28,147 bases of DNA from CAZNYG01 sp964577205 (GCA_964577205.1 CAZNYG010000026.1:1-28147); one strand, 5' to 3'. Numbered from the stretch's first letter, positions 1 through 8,397 are shown. Translations and numbers: made by a program. Notes: a model not told the origin generated them from the sequence alone.

Positions 1-840
1 GCCGGCGGCCAGGATGTTGTCGACGCCGGCTGGGATGAGCATCCGGTAGGGGAGGGAATAGATGTTTTTCTGTGGTAGGTAGCGGCCGACTAAGCCGGCA
101 TGGAAATCGCGGGAGTTGGCGCAGAGGAGTATGGCGTCGGGAAAGATGGTGCCGTTAACGAGGTCCTGCTCCGTCATCACGAAATCGCCTTTGATGCGGC
201 GGGTCTCGCGGATGCCTGGTGAGGCAGCGGACTGGATCAAACGGGCGTTTTCGGCGCCGCGGACGTACTTGCGCAGGAAATGGATGATGGCGAAGATTTG
301 TTTGCGGCCTTCCACGGCGGCGTGGGTGAGGCTTTCGGAGGACGTGCCGTCCACACCTGGGAGGCGGGTGACGTTGGCGCGCCAGAAGCCGTCGCAGCTT
401 TTGTAGAGGCCGAGCCGTCGGCGGGGGATGGGATAGTCGCCGTTAGCGGCGGCTTCAGCGATTTCCTTCTCGAAGCGCATGGATTCCCATCCCAGCTCCT
501 CACTGCGGCGCTGCATGATGTCCTCGTCAAGACCGTCCAGGAGAAAGAAAAGGCTTGCCGCCTGCATTTCGCCGCTTTGCGGGTCGCCCTTTTCCATGGG
601 GCAGCCTGCGAGGAAGGCGGCATCGCCGTCACCGGTGCAGTCAATGACCATTTTGGGTGCCACGGCGATCAGTCCTTCTTTGGCGGCGAAGACCGCTTTG
701 GCGATGCGCTGTTTGGACGCGTCGCGTTCCATGCTGATGAGTTGGGCGCCGTAGAGCAGTTCCACCTGATACTGCAGGCACAGTTCTTCTGCCGCATATT
801 TGAGCACTTCGGATGAGAATGGGGTGAGGATGGGCGGCGC
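1..840 (-). CDS. FAD-dependent oxidoreductase (FAD_oxidored family), interior fragment
   Basis: The minus-strand frame is open for all 280 codons from 840 down to the window edge, with no stop and no convincing start. The translation contains VIDCTGDGDAAFLAG, the TGDGD-type FAD-contacting loop of the PF12831 family, then AASLFFLLDGLD, SPGIRETRRIKGDF, and near the window edge SLPYRMLIPAGVDNILAAG, the typical motif close to the C-terminal FAD-binding segment. These proteins are flavin oxidoreductases of mostly unknown substrate. The first roughly 150 residues, including the dinucleotide-binding GxGxxG, are missing. The frame meets a stop at 841-843, exactly where plsX sequence begins on the other strand, so the gene is broken at its 5' end here and leaves the window at its 3' end. 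Family assignment is firm; substrate is unknown. Confidence 0.8.
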
Positions 841-1061
841 TCAAGGACCTCAGGAAAAAAGTCGATTACACCGAACACGGCGGCGCGCCCCTTCTGGGCG
901 TCAACGGCGCCTGCATTATTTCCCACGGCCGGTCCAACGCGAAAGCGATAAAGAACGCCATATTCGCCTCGGCCCGTTTCGCGGAACGCAACGTCAACAA
1001 GGCGATCGCTGAATCAATCACGCGCCTGGAAGATCCCAGCACGGCACCCCTAACGGAATAA
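834..1061 (+). pseudogene. plsX: C-terminal fragment of phosphate acyltransferase PlsX
   Basis: The frame ending at the TAA at 1059-1061 encodes LRKKVDYTEHGGAPLLGVNG followed by CIISHGRSNAKAIKNAI, the hallmark C-terminal part of PlsX, which makes acyl-phosphate from acyl-ACP for phospholipid synthesis. Only about 75 residues remain of a usual 330-350. The frame has a stop at 825-827 and no usable start, and homology stops at about 834-840 where an oppositely oriented oxidoreductase frame begins. plsX normally sits directly before fabH, so the 3' end is in its expected place, 10 bp upstream. This is either a real rearrangement that destroyed plsX or a contig joining error; I lean to the latter because PlsX is generally needed for phospholipid synthesis. 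Confidence 0.85.
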
Positions 1062-1071
1062 TCCCTCAATC

Positions 1072-2058
1072 ATGAAAAATTACACTGTCTCGATTCGATC
1101 AACCGGATCATACGTTCCCGAGAAGGTACTGACGAACGCGGATCTTGAAAAAATGGTACAGACGTCCGACGAGTGGATCACCACCCGCACAGGCATAAAA
1201 GAACGGCATATCGCCGACAGGGAAATGGCGACATCCGACCTCGCGGCAAGAGCCGCCCGCAACGCCCTGGAGCGCGCCGGACTCGCGCCGGAGGATATCG
1301 ACCTCATTATCGTCGCGACGGCGACCCCGGATATGCTTTTCCCTTCGACGGCTTGTCTGGTGCAGAAGGAACTGGGAGCGGCCAACGCGGCGGCATTTGA
1401 CCTCGCCGCGGCCTGCAGCGGATTCATTTACGCGCTGGCCACGGCAAAAGCGTTCATCGAAAGCGGTACGTACCGGCGTGTCCTTATCATGGGAGCGGAG
1501 ACGCTGTCCAGGATAACAGACTGGGAAGACCGCAATATCTGCGTGTTGCTGGGCGATGGCGCCGGCGCGATGATCCTCGAACGTTCAGAAAAACCCACGC
1601 AGCTGCTGTCGGTTTATCTTGGCGCGGACGGCAACTATGGGAACCTCCTTATGCTGCCCGGGGGCGGATCACGCAACCCGGCATCTCATGAAACGATAGA
1701 CAAACGTCTCCATTACATGAAGATGGAAGGCAAAGAAGTATTCAAGGTAGCGGTGACCAAGATGTGCGAAGCCGCCCAGACGGCGCTTGAAAAAGCGGGC
1801 AAAAAATGTGAAGACCTGTCGCTGATCATCCCGCACCAGGCCAACATACGCATTATCGAAGCGATCGCCAAACGCATCAATATCCCGAGCGAGAAAGTGT
1901 ATATCAACCTGCAGAAATACGGCAATGTATCCGCCGCGACCATCATCATCGCCCTTGACGAAGCGCTCCGGTCGGGACGCATAAAACCGGGAGACCTTAT
2001 CGAAGTCGTCGCCTTCGGGGGGGGATTCACGTGGGGCGCTTCCGTCATCCAGTTTTAA
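1072..2058 (+). CDS. fabH: beta-ketoacyl-ACP synthase III
   Basis: This 328-residue cytoplasmic enzyme condenses acetyl-CoA with malonyl-ACP to start type II fatty acid synthesis. The catalytic triad is visible: Cys115 in AAACSGFIY, His255 in IPHQAN and Asn285 in YGNVSAA. Length and the N-terminal SYVPEKVLTN / TSDEWITTRTGI motifs are standard for FabH. The ATG at 1072 lies 10 bp after the plsX stop with no strong Shine-Dalgarno, consistent with translational coupling to plsX. It heads fabH-fabD-fabG-acpP-fabF-rnc. Nothing unusual is seen apart from the broken plsX upstream. Confidence 0.97.
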   Translation: MKNYTVSIRSTGSYVPEKVLTNADLEKMVQTSDEWITTRTGIKERHIADREMATSDLAARAARNALERAGLAPEDIDLIIVATATPDMLFPSTACLVQKELGAANAAAFDLAAACSGFIYALATAKAFIESGTYRRVLIMGAETLSRITDWEDRNICVLLGDGAGAMILERSEKPTQLLSVYLGADGNYGNLLMLPGGGSRNPASHETIDKRLHYMKMEGKEVFKVAVTKMCEAAQTALEKAGKKCEDLSLIIPHQANIRIIEAIAKRINIPSEKVYINLQKYGNVSAATIIIALDEALRSGRIKPGDLIEVVAFGGGFTWGASVIQF

Positions 2059-2071
2059 TCCAAATGTTCTC

Positions 2072-2102
2072 TCCCGCGTACATATATATTATCGGCGCGG
2101 GA
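2072..2102. other. Hairpin between fabH and fabD
   Basis: TCCCGCG at 2072-2078 is perfectly complementary to CGCGGGA at 2096-2102, with an AT-rich 17-nt loop. It is not followed by a T-run, so it does not look like an intrinsic terminator. It could be an mRNA stabilising or attenuating hairpin, or chance. It ends 14 bp before the fabD start, next to the AAAAGGA ribosome-binding site. Confidence 0.4.
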
Positions 2103-2116
2103 CAAAAGGATACCTT

Positions 2117-3061
2117 ATGAGGAAGTACGGCCTTCTTTTTCCCGGACAGGGTTCTCAATACGTTGGCATGGGCAAAGAAATAAGCGAAAAGTATCCCGAA
2201 GCGAAAGATGTCATTTCGCAGGCTGACCGCGTCATATCGAATGATCTTTCTAAAATTATCTTTGAGGGCCCTGAAGAAACGCTCCGGCAGACACAATATA
2301 CGCAGCCGGCCATATTCGCGGTAAGCATGGCTTTGCACAAAGTCCTCATGTCGCTGTCACCCCTGAAGCCCGAAGAATGTCAGTGCGCCGGCCATTCCCT
2401 TGGCGAATATTCGGCCCTGTGCGCCTGCGGCGCGGTGAGCGTGGAGGACGGACTGAAACTGGTCCGCGCCCGCGGAACCTATATACAGGAAGCGGCATCC
2501 GCGGCTCCAGGCACCATGGCTGCCATAATAGGCTTTGACAAATCACAGACTGAATCGCTGTGTAAAGACGCTTCCTCTGAAGGCGTATGCGAAGCGGTCA
2601 ACTTCAATTCCCCGGGACAGATCGTCATCGCGGGCACGGTTGCCGCGGTCAACAAAGCGGTAACCCTGGCTCAGGAAAGAGGCGCCGCCAAGGCGGTCGT
2701 GCTGAATGTATCCGGGCCGTTCCACTCATCCCTGATGGCGCCGGCCGCTGAAAAGATGAAGGAAGAACTGACTCATTACCACTTCTCCGACCCGGTCTTC
2801 CCGGTCCTTGCCAATGTGGACGCAGCCCCCGTGACAAGCGGCCAGGCGCTTCCGGATAAGCTGGTCCGCCAGATCAAAAGCCCGGTGCTCTGGGAAGAGA
2901 CCATAAGGAAGATGATCGCTGAAGGCGCTGATACTTTTATTGAGATCGGGCCTCAGCGGGTATTGTCCGGGCTCCTCCGCCGTATCGACAAGACAAAGAG
3001 ATCCCTGAACATCGATGATGTCAAAAGCCTTGAAAAAACCGTACAGGAGCTGAGATCATGA
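2117..3061 (+). CDS. fabD: malonyl-CoA:ACP transacylase
   Basis: FabD transfers malonyl from CoA to ACP, supplying the extender unit for fatty acid elongation. The 314-residue length is normal. The nucleophile elbow GHSLGEYSA places the catalytic Ser at 94. Arg119 (RARG) lies in the position of the substrate-carboxylate Arg, and His203 in SGPFHSSLM is the catalytic histidine. The N-terminal FPGQGSQYVGMG motif forms the oxyanion loop. An AAAAGGA sequence 6-7 bp upstream supports the ATG at 2117. Its last four bases overlap the fabG start (ATGA), indicating translational coupling. Confidence 0.97.
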   Translation: MRKYGLLFPGQGSQYVGMGKEISEKYPEAKDVISQADRVISNDLSKIIFEGPEETLRQTQYTQPAIFAVSMALHKVLMSLSPLKPEECQCAGHSLGEYSALCACGAVSVEDGLKLVRARGTYIQEAASAAPGTMAAIIGFDKSQTESLCKDASSEGVCEAVNFNSPGQIVIAGTVAAVNKAVTLAQERGAAKAVVLNVSGPFHSSLMAPAAEKMKEELTHYHFSDPVFPVLANVDAAPVTSGQALPDKLVRQIKSPVLWEETIRKMIAEGADTFIEIGPQRVLSGLLRRIDKTKRSLNIDDVKSLEKTVQELRS

Positions 3062-3801
3062 GACTGAAGGACAAGGTAGCTGTGATCACGGGCGGCGCCC
3101 AGGGCATAGGCCGCTCAATCGCCGAATCTTTTGCCAGTGAAGGAGCCCACTGCGTGATTTCCGACATAAACGGAGTTCTCGCTGAAAAAACTGCCCGGGA
3201 AATCGCGGCAAAATACGGTGTCCAGACCCTTGCCGTTGGGGGTAATGTCGCCTCTCTGAACGATTGCGAAACGCTGGTCCAGGGCACACTTGACAAATTT
3301 TCTAAAATGGATATACTAATTAACAATGCCGGCATAACAAAGGACAATCTTGTCATGCGCATGAGCGAGCAGGAGTGGGACGCGGTCATCAGCGTTAACC
3401 TTAAAGGCGTGTTCAACTGCATTAAGGCCTCATCCCGCGCGATGCTCAAGCAGCGCTCCGGCTGTGTTATCAATATCGCTTCGGTAGTCGGTCTGATGGG
3501 CAACGCGGGCCAGGCTAACTATTCGGCATCCAAGGGAGGAGTGATCGCGCTGACAAAGACTTGCGCGCGCGAATTCGCTTCCCGCTCCGTCCGCGTCAAC
3601 GCCATAGCCCCAGGCTTCATCCGTACCGCGATGACCGATGTCCTGAGCGACGACGTAAAGAAAAAACTTGCCGAGCAGATCCCGCTGGGACGCCTCGGTG
3701 AAGCGGAAGACATCGCGAAAGCGGCGGTCTTCCTGGCCAGTGACGATGCCGCCTACATAACCGGGCACGTCCTTTCGGTCAACGGCGGAATGTACATGTA
3801 G
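3058..3801 (+). CDS. fabG: 3-oxoacyl-ACP reductase
   Basis: This is an NADPH-dependent short-chain dehydrogenase that reduces 3-ketoacyl-ACP in each elongation cycle. Visible motifs are the Rossmann loop TGGAQGIG (residues 11-18), NNAG at 89-92, and the catalytic Ser142, Tyr155 and Lys159 (NYSASKGG). The C-terminal VLSVNGGMYM ending and 247-residue length are typical of FabG. The start overlaps the fabD stop. In this operon, between fabD and acpP, FabG rather than another SDR is the secure call. Confidence 0.96.
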   Translation: MRLKDKVAVITGGAQGIGRSIAESFASEGAHCVISDINGVLAEKTAREIAAKYGVQTLAVGGNVASLNDCETLVQGTLDKFSKMDILINNAGITKDNLVMRMSEQEWDAVISVNLKGVFNCIKASSRAMLKQRSGCVINIASVVGLMGNAGQANYSASKGGVIALTKTCAREFASRSVRVNAIAPGFIRTAMTDVLSDDVKKKLAEQIPLGRLGEAEDIAKAAVFLASDDAAYITGHVLSVNGGMYM

Positions 3802-3876
3802 GACATGCGGATCCCCTTGCCGTCATAAGGGAAGAAAGCAACAGTGAAGGAACATAATTAAAGGAGGATTCACACC

Positions 3877-4119
3877 ATGGCAGATGTCGAATCGAGAGTA
3901 AAAGAGATCATTGTTGAACAATTAGGCGTTGATCCGGCTGAAGTAGTGCCTCAGGCGTCTTTTGTCAACGACCTTGGCGCAGATTCCCTTGATACCGTTG
4001 AGCTCGTTATGGCCTTTGAAGAAGAGTTCGGCCTTGAGATCCCGGACGATGAAGCGGAAAAGATCCAGAGCGTTGGACACGCGATCGACTACATTAAATC
4101 GCATCAACCCAATAAGTAA
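3877..4119 (+). CDS. acpP: acyl carrier protein
   Basis: This 80-residue acidic protein carries the growing acyl chain on a phosphopantetheine arm. The attachment Ser is residue 37 in GADSLDTVEL, followed by the standard helix II sequence and EIPDDEAEKI. It has by far the strongest ribosome-binding site seen in the fab cluster, AAGGAGG at 3861-3867, nine bases before the ATG. This fits the high abundance ACP needs. The 75-bp gap after fabG shows no terminator. Confidence 0.97.
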   Translation: MADVESRVKEIIVEQLGVDPAEVVPQASFVNDLGADSLDTVELVMAFEEEFGLEIPDDEAEKIQSVGHAIDYIKSHQPNK

Positions 4120-4138
4120 TCAGAACCACCCAATTACC

Positions 4139-5380
4139 ATGAAAAAACGTATAGTGATCACCGGCATCGGTGTCGTAAGCCCCATCGGCATCGGCAAAGA
4201 TGCTTTTACCCATTCGTTGCGCGGCGGCGTATCGGGAGCGAACAAGCTGACCTCTTTCGATGCCTCCGCTTTTTCCTGCCAGATCGGCGCGAACGTCAAG
4301 GATTTCGCGCCTGAAACGTACATGGACAGGAAGAAAGCGCGCCATATGGCGCGTTTCACGCAGTTGGGAGTTGTCGCCGCGAAAATGGCGGTGGCCGACT
4401 CCGGACTCGACCTCTCGAAGGAAGACCTGTCCCGCATCGGCTGTATCACCGGTACGGGAATGGGCGGACTCGACGTGATAGAAGAAGAGGTCGGCGTTCT
4501 TATATCGAAAGGGCCCCGCCGCGTCAGCCCGTTCCTGATCCCGATGATCATCACCAATATGCTGCCCGGCGAAATAGCGATCGAATACGGTTTTACCGGA
4601 CCGAACTATTCGGTCAGCAGCGCGTGCGCGTCGTCCAACCACGCCGTAGGGGACGCGTACCGGATGCTGACCAGCGGAGACGCGGATATCATCGTGACCG
4701 GCGGCGCGGAGGCGGCGATAACCCCGCTCGGCCTTGCCGGGTTCTGCAACATCAAGGCGTTATCCACCCGCAACGACACGCCTGAGAAAGCGTCCCGCCC
4801 GTTCGACAAGGACCGCAACGGTTTCCTGATGGGCGAAGGCGCGGGCATCATCATCCTTGAGACATTGGAACACGCTCAGAAACGCGGAGCTCATATTTAC
4901 GGAGAGTTCGCCGGATACGGTGCTTCGGACGACGCCTACCACATCACCGCTCCGAACCCTGAAGCGGACGCGGCGGCCCAGGCCATGAGAGCGGCCATCG
5001 CGGACGCCGGTATACAGACGGGCGACATCGATTACATAAACGCCCACGGCACTTCCACTGAACTGAACGACAAGACCGAAACCCTCGCCATCAAAAAGGT
5101 CTTCGGTGAAAAAGCCTATAAGATACCTATATCATCGACCAAATCGATGACGGGCCATCTTTTGGGCGCCGCCGGCGCCGTTGAGCTGATCGCCACGCTT
5201 CTGTGCATGCAAAACGGCTTTATCCATCCAACTATCAACTACGAAACTCCCGATCCCGACTGCGATCTCGACTACGTTCCCAACAAAGCCCGGGAAGCGC
5301 GGATCACCTGCGCTCTCTCAAATTCGCTTGGATTCGGCGGGCATAATGCCGCCGTCATCGTGAAACGATATGCCATCTGA
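4139..5380 (+). CDS. fabF: beta-ketoacyl-ACP synthase II
   Basis: This 413-residue elongating condensing enzyme has the KAS I/II Cys-His-His triad: Cys163 in SSACASSNHA, His303 in NAHGTSTELND and His340 in KSMTGHLLGAAG. I chose the ATG at 4139 because MKKRIVITGIGVVSPIG is the usual FabF N-terminus. The frame is open upstream through acpP, but that part is unrelated. No clear Shine-Dalgarno precedes it, so coupling to acpP, which ends 19 bp upstream, is likely. It overlaps rnc by 11 bp. Confidence 0.96.
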   Translation: MKKRIVITGIGVVSPIGIGKDAFTHSLRGGVSGANKLTSFDASAFSCQIGANVKDFAPETYMDRKKARHMARFTQLGVVAAKMAVADSGLDLSKEDLSRIGCITGTGMGGLDVIEEEVGVLISKGPRRVSPFLIPMIITNMLPGEIAIEYGFTGPNYSVSSACASSNHAVGDAYRMLTSGDADIIVTGGAEAAITPLGLAGFCNIKALSTRNDTPEKASRPFDKDRNGFLMGEGAGIIILETLEHAQKRGAHIYGEFAGYGASDDAYHITAPNPEADAAAQAMRAAIADAGIQTGDIDYINAHGTSTELNDKTETLAIKKVFGEKAYKIPISSTKSMTGHLLGAAGAVELIATLLCMQNGFIHPTINYETPDPDCDLDYVPNKAREARITCALSNSLGFGGHNAAVIVKRYAI

Positions 5381-6053
5381 TCTGGAAAAACTTGAGAAGA
5401 TCATCGGCCACCAGTTCGAGAACAGTGAACTTCTCAAAAAAGCGCTTACCCACAAGTCCTACGCGGCGGAAAACGGATGCGAAGAGTATAATGAACGCAT
5501 GGAGTTCCTCGGCGACAGCATACTCTCCGCGTCCGTCGCCGATTATCTGTACCACAAGCATCCCGACCAGGATGAAGGGAAACTTTCCCAGATCAAGTCC
5601 CAGATAGTCTCGGGCCAGAGCCTGAGCAAATGGGCGCGGGATATCAAGCTGGGAGCCTTCCTTCTCATTTCCAAAGGCGAAGAAGCGAACGGGGGAAGAC
5701 AGCGTGAAAGCCTTCTGGCGAACACCATCGAAGCGCTGATCGCCTCTCTCTACCTCGACGCCGGTTACGCCGTCGCGAAAGAATTCATCTATAAATACCT
5801 TATCAAACAGCGGCGCGTCGTCATAAACGACGCGAAAAGCAAGCTGCAGGAATGTATCCAGTCGCGTTTCCAGACGCTGCCGGAATACCGGGTGCTGTCG
5901 GAAACCGGGCCCGACCACGAGAGGATATTCGAGATCGGCGTGTATGTCAAAAAAGACCTGATGGGCGTGGGTACAGGCCGCAGCAAGAAGGATGCCCAGC
6001 AGGGAGCCGCAAAGAAGGCCCTCAAAGCGCTCAACACCAACGGGAACAAATAA
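5370..6053 (+). CDS. rnc: ribonuclease III
   Basis: This double-strand-specific endoribonuclease acts in rRNA maturation and mRNA processing. The 227-residue protein has an N-terminal RNase III domain (about 1-150) with the signature NERMEFLGDS; Glu45 and Asp49 are metal ligands. A C-terminal dsRNA-binding domain (about 155-222) ends in SKKDAQQGAAKKAL. In SLLANTIEALI, Glu121 matches E. coli Glu117, but Asn118 stands where E. coli has Asp114. fabF-rnc order is common in bacteria, and the start overlaps fabF by 11 bp. Its stop codon touches the left arm of repeat element A. Confidence 0.95.
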   Translation: MPSDLEKLEKIIGHQFENSELLKKALTHKSYAAENGCEEYNERMEFLGDSILSASVADYLYHKHPDQDEGKLSQIKSQIVSGQSLSKWARDIKLGAFLLISKGEEANGGRQRESLLANTIEALIASLYLDAGYAVAKEFIYKYLIKQRRVVINDAKSKLQECIQSRFQTLPEYRVLSETGPDHERIFEIGVYVKKDLMGVGTGRSKKDAQQGAAKKALKALNTNGNK

Positions 6054-6131
6054 ATGTAAATTGTAAAGTGTAAAGTGTAAAACAAGACCTGCGTCAGCTG
6101 TTTTACACTTTTTATTTTGCATTTTTCATTT
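6052..6131. repeat. Heptad-word inverted repeat A (TGTAAAN type)
   Basis: Two 32-nt arms (6052-6083 and 6100-6131) match as inverted copies in about 26 of 32 positions and enclose a 16-nt centre. Each arm is four consecutive 7-nt words, for example TGTAAAT and TGTAAAG on the left, and on the right (reverse complement) TGAAAAA and TGCAAAA. The left arm begins inside the rnc stop codon. No poly-T tail follows the right arm, so it is not a classical terminator. Confidence 0.85.
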
Positions 6132-6157
6132 GCCCTGTATTTCTAACGGAGGCTGCG

Positions 6158-7318
6158 ATGGAATATTTTCTTACCGAAGAACAGCAAATGATGGTGGAGC
6201 TGGCCCGCAAGATCGCGCAGGAAAAGATCAAGCCGGTCCGCGAACACTATGACGAAACGGAAGAGTTCCCGTGGCCTATCGTAAAAGAACTGGCGGCCGC
6301 AGACCTTTGCGGCGTCTATATTCCCCAGGAATACGGCGGATTCGGCGGCGGTGTATTCTCGCTGGTGCTGGTCGTTGAAGAACTTTGTAAAGTCGACGGC
6401 GGCATCTCACTCGCTCTCGCCGCGACCGCTCTCGGAACTTTTCCGATCCTGCTCAGCGCGAACGAGGAACAGAAAAGGAAATATCTACCGGATATCGCTT
6501 CCGGGAAAAAACTGGCCGCCTTCGGCCTTACCGAGCCGGAAGCCGGTTCGGACGCGACCGCGATGCGGACGACCGCCCGCAAAGAAGGCGACTTTTACAT
6601 ATTGAACGGCACTAAATGTTTCATCACGAACGCCGGCGAAGCCGAAACCTACACGGTGTTCGCGAAAACGAACCCGGACCGCGGCGCCCGCGGAATTTCC
6701 TGCTTCATAGTGGAGAAAGGAACGCCCGGGTTCGAGTTCGGTAAAAAGGAAAAAAAGATGGGTATCCGCGCTTCCGTTACCCGCGAACTCATTTTCAATA
6801 ACTGCAAGATCCCGAAAGAAAACCTGGTAGGCAAGGAAGGCCACGGACTCATTATCGCGCAGTCAACTCTGGACGCGTCCCGTCCCGGCGTGGCGGCGCA
6901 GGCGCTCGGCATAGCGGCCGGCGCGCTTGATGAGGCGACGAACTATGCGCGTACCCGCGTCCAGTTCGGCCAGCCCATCGCCTCGTTCCAGGCGATCCAG
7001 CACATGTTGGCGGATATGGCCACGGAAGTCGAGGCGGCCCGCTGCCTGGTGTACCAGACGGCGCGGATGATGGACGCGAACAGCGGAAAACGCACGACCA
7101 AGGAATCCGCAATGGCGAAACTCTACGCGTCCGAGGTCGCCATGAAAGTAACGACTAACGCCGTGCAGATATTCGGCGGTTACGGATACATCCGGGAATA
7201 CCCGGTCGAAAAGATGATGCGCGACGCCAAGATCACGACGCTCTATGAAGGCACCAGCCAGATCCAGAAGAACGAGATCGCACTGAACCTGATCAAGGAA
7301 GCAGCCGCCAAAAAGTAA
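6158..7318 (+). CDS. acyl-CoA dehydrogenase (short/medium-chain type, ETF-linked)
   Basis: This FAD enzyme of 386 residues interconverts acyl-CoA and enoyl-CoA with electron-transferring flavoprotein as partner. Family motifs are LTEPEAGSDA (about 125-134), the flavin-contacting GGYGYIREYPVEKMMRDAKI, and the catalytic base Glu364 in LYEGTSQIQ. A good Shine-Dalgarno (CGGAGG, 6147-6152) supports the ATG. The genes for EtfB and a ferredoxin-fused EtfA follow, the arrangement of butyryl-CoA and caffeyl-CoA reductase systems (Bcd-EtfBA, CarCDE). A reductive, electron-bifurcating role in fermentation is therefore plausible. The exact acyl substrate cannot be read from the sequence. Confidence 0.93.
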   Translation: MEYFLTEEQQMMVELARKIAQEKIKPVREHYDETEEFPWPIVKELAAADLCGVYIPQEYGGFGGGVFSLVLVVEELCKVDGGISLALAATALGTFPILLSANEEQKRKYLPDIASGKKLAAFGLTEPEAGSDATAMRTTARKEGDFYILNGTKCFITNAGEAETYTVFAKTNPDRGARGISCFIVEKGTPGFEFGKKEKKMGIRASVTRELIFNNCKIPKENLVGKEGHGLIIAQSTLDASRPGVAAQALGIAAGALDEATNYARTRVQFGQPIASFQAIQHMLADMATEVEAARCLVYQTARMMDANSGKRTTKESAMAKLYASEVAMKVTTNAVQIFGGYGYIREYPVEKMMRDAKITTLYEGTSQIQKNEIALNLIKEAAAKK

Positions 7319-7320
7319 GG

Positions 7321-7426
7321 CATTTCAAATTTCAAATTGCAAAATGCAAATTGAACATCAACGCACATACCTGCTGTAGACAGGTCAGGTCTTTTAATTT
7401 GAAATTTGAGATCTGCAATATTTAAG
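7321..7426. repeat. Heptad-word inverted repeat B (ATTTCAA type)
   Basis: The left arm 7322-7356 is five 7-nt words (ATTTCAA twice, then ATTGCAA, AATGCAA, ATTGAAC). The right arm, about 7391-7426, is a degenerate inverted counterpart with words such as TTTCAAA and TCTCAAA when read in reverse. The centre holds a small stem, ACCTG (7369-7373) with CAGGT (7381-7385). ATTGAACATC at 7350-7359 resembles a motif shared with elements D, E and H. The element fills nearly the whole acd-etfB gap. Confidence 0.75.
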
Positions 7427-7444
7427 TTCTTTCATGAGGTTCTC

Positions 7445-8230
7445 ATGCACATAATCGTTTGCATCAAGCAGGTTCCCAACACGACGAACGTACAGATAGA
7501 CCCGTCCACCGGAACGCTGAAACGCGAAGGCGTGGAATCGATCATCAATCCGTTTGACGAATACGCGATCGAAGAAGCCATCCGCCTGAAGGAACGGACG
7601 GGAGGGAAAACCACGGTCATTACGATGGGCCCGCCCCAGGCAGAAAGCGCGTTGCGCGAAGCGCTTGCCCGCGGCATTGACAATGCCGTGCTCGTTTCCG
7701 ACCGGGCATTCGCCGGCGCCGACACGTGGGCTACCGGTTATACTCTCGCGAGCGCCATTCGTTCGCTGGGAGACTACGGTCTTATCATCTGCGGCAAGCA
7801 GGCGACTGACGGCGATACCGCACAGGTTGGCCCCAGCGTCGCCGAGATGCTCGATATCCCGCATGTCGCCTATGTAAAAAAGATAGAAGACATCACTTCT
7901 GAATCCATCAAAGTAGAACGCATGATGGAAGACGGATATGACCTTATCCAGCTGCCGCTTCCGGGGCTTATCTCGGTAGTCAAGGAGATCAACACTCCGC
8001 GCCTGCCTTCCCTGAGGGGCATGATGAATGCCAAAAAAGCCGTCATCACTAAGCTGTCGGCCGAGCAGATCAAAGCCGAAAAGCAAAAGATCGGACTGAC
8101 CGGTTCCCCGACGCAGGTCATGAAGATCTTCAGCCCGCCTCCCCGTCCGGGAGGAGAGCCGCTGGCCGGATCGCCCGAGGTCATGGCGAAGTCGCTTGTC
8201 GATAGACTGCGCGCGGCACAGCTCATATAA
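7445..8230 (+). CDS. etfB: electron transfer flavoprotein subunit beta
   Basis: EtfB (261 residues) pairs with EtfA to carry electrons between NADH or ferredoxin and the acyl-CoA dehydrogenase. MHIIVCIKQVPNT is the classical EtfB N-terminus. I place the start at ATG 7445, preceded by GAGG at 7436-7439; the open frame extends upstream but without homology. ADGDTAQVGPSVAEML-type sequence (here TDGDTAQVGP) is the ETF adenine-nucleotide/FAD region, and the C-terminus resembles clostridial-type EtfB. In bifurcating ETFs this subunit holds the NADH-reactive FAD; whether this one bifurcates is inferred from the partner gene. Confidence 0.94.
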   Translation: MHIIVCIKQVPNTTNVQIDPSTGTLKREGVESIINPFDEYAIEEAIRLKERTGGKTTVITMGPPQAESALREALARGIDNAVLVSDRAFAGADTWATGYTLASAIRSLGDYGLIICGKQATDGDTAQVGPSVAEMLDIPHVAYVKKIEDITSESIKVERMMEDGYDLIQLPLPGLISVVKEINTPRLPSLRGMMNAKKAVITKLSAEQIKAEKQKIGLTGSPTQVMKIFSPPPRPGGEPLAGSPEVMAKSLVDRLRAAQLI

Positions 8231-8397
8231 TGAAGTGAGTAAGTGAGTAGGGGAGTAAGCGAGTAAGGGAACGGCGAAGTCAAAGGCGTGAAATAGTATT
8301 TCCATTAAGTTTTTGACGATGTCATTCCCGAATGTCTGTTTATCGGGGATCCATGAGTTCGCACTTATTGAGTGAATGATCGTACTCACTTCATTAT
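8227..8397. repeat. Inverted repeat C (GTGAGTA type) between etfB and etfA
   Basis: ATAATGAAGTGAGTA at 8227-8241, which includes the etfB stop codon, is an exact inverted copy of 8383-8397. The left side continues with GTGAGTA-type words and then AACGGCGAAGTCAAAGGC (from 8270), a segment also found in element H and, in degraded form, in D and E. A separate palindrome (8321-8354) lies inside. The element ends six bases before the etfA ribosome-binding site. Confidence 0.8.
8321..8354. repeat. GTCATTCCCG...CGGGGATCCA palindromic repeat
   Basis: GTCATTCCCGA is followed by an 11-nt loop and TCGGGGATCCAT. ATTCCCGA (8324-8331) pairs with TCGGGGAT (8343-8350), with one G-T pair. It resembles the widely dispersed GTCATTCCCG...CGGGAATCCA palindromes known from many bacterial genomes, so this part is probably a REP-like element nested inside repeat C. 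Confidence 0.6.

Noticed and set aside
280..816. A 178-codon plus-strand frame opposite the oxidoreductase fragment
   Set aside because: The minus strand in this stretch reads as clear FAD-oxidoreductase sequence across 280 codons; the plus frame has no recognisable motif.
6052..6131. Element A as a rho-independent terminator of the fab operon
   Set aside because: The stem is AT-rich and imperfect and no T-run directly follows it, unlike the clear terminator at 9695-9727.
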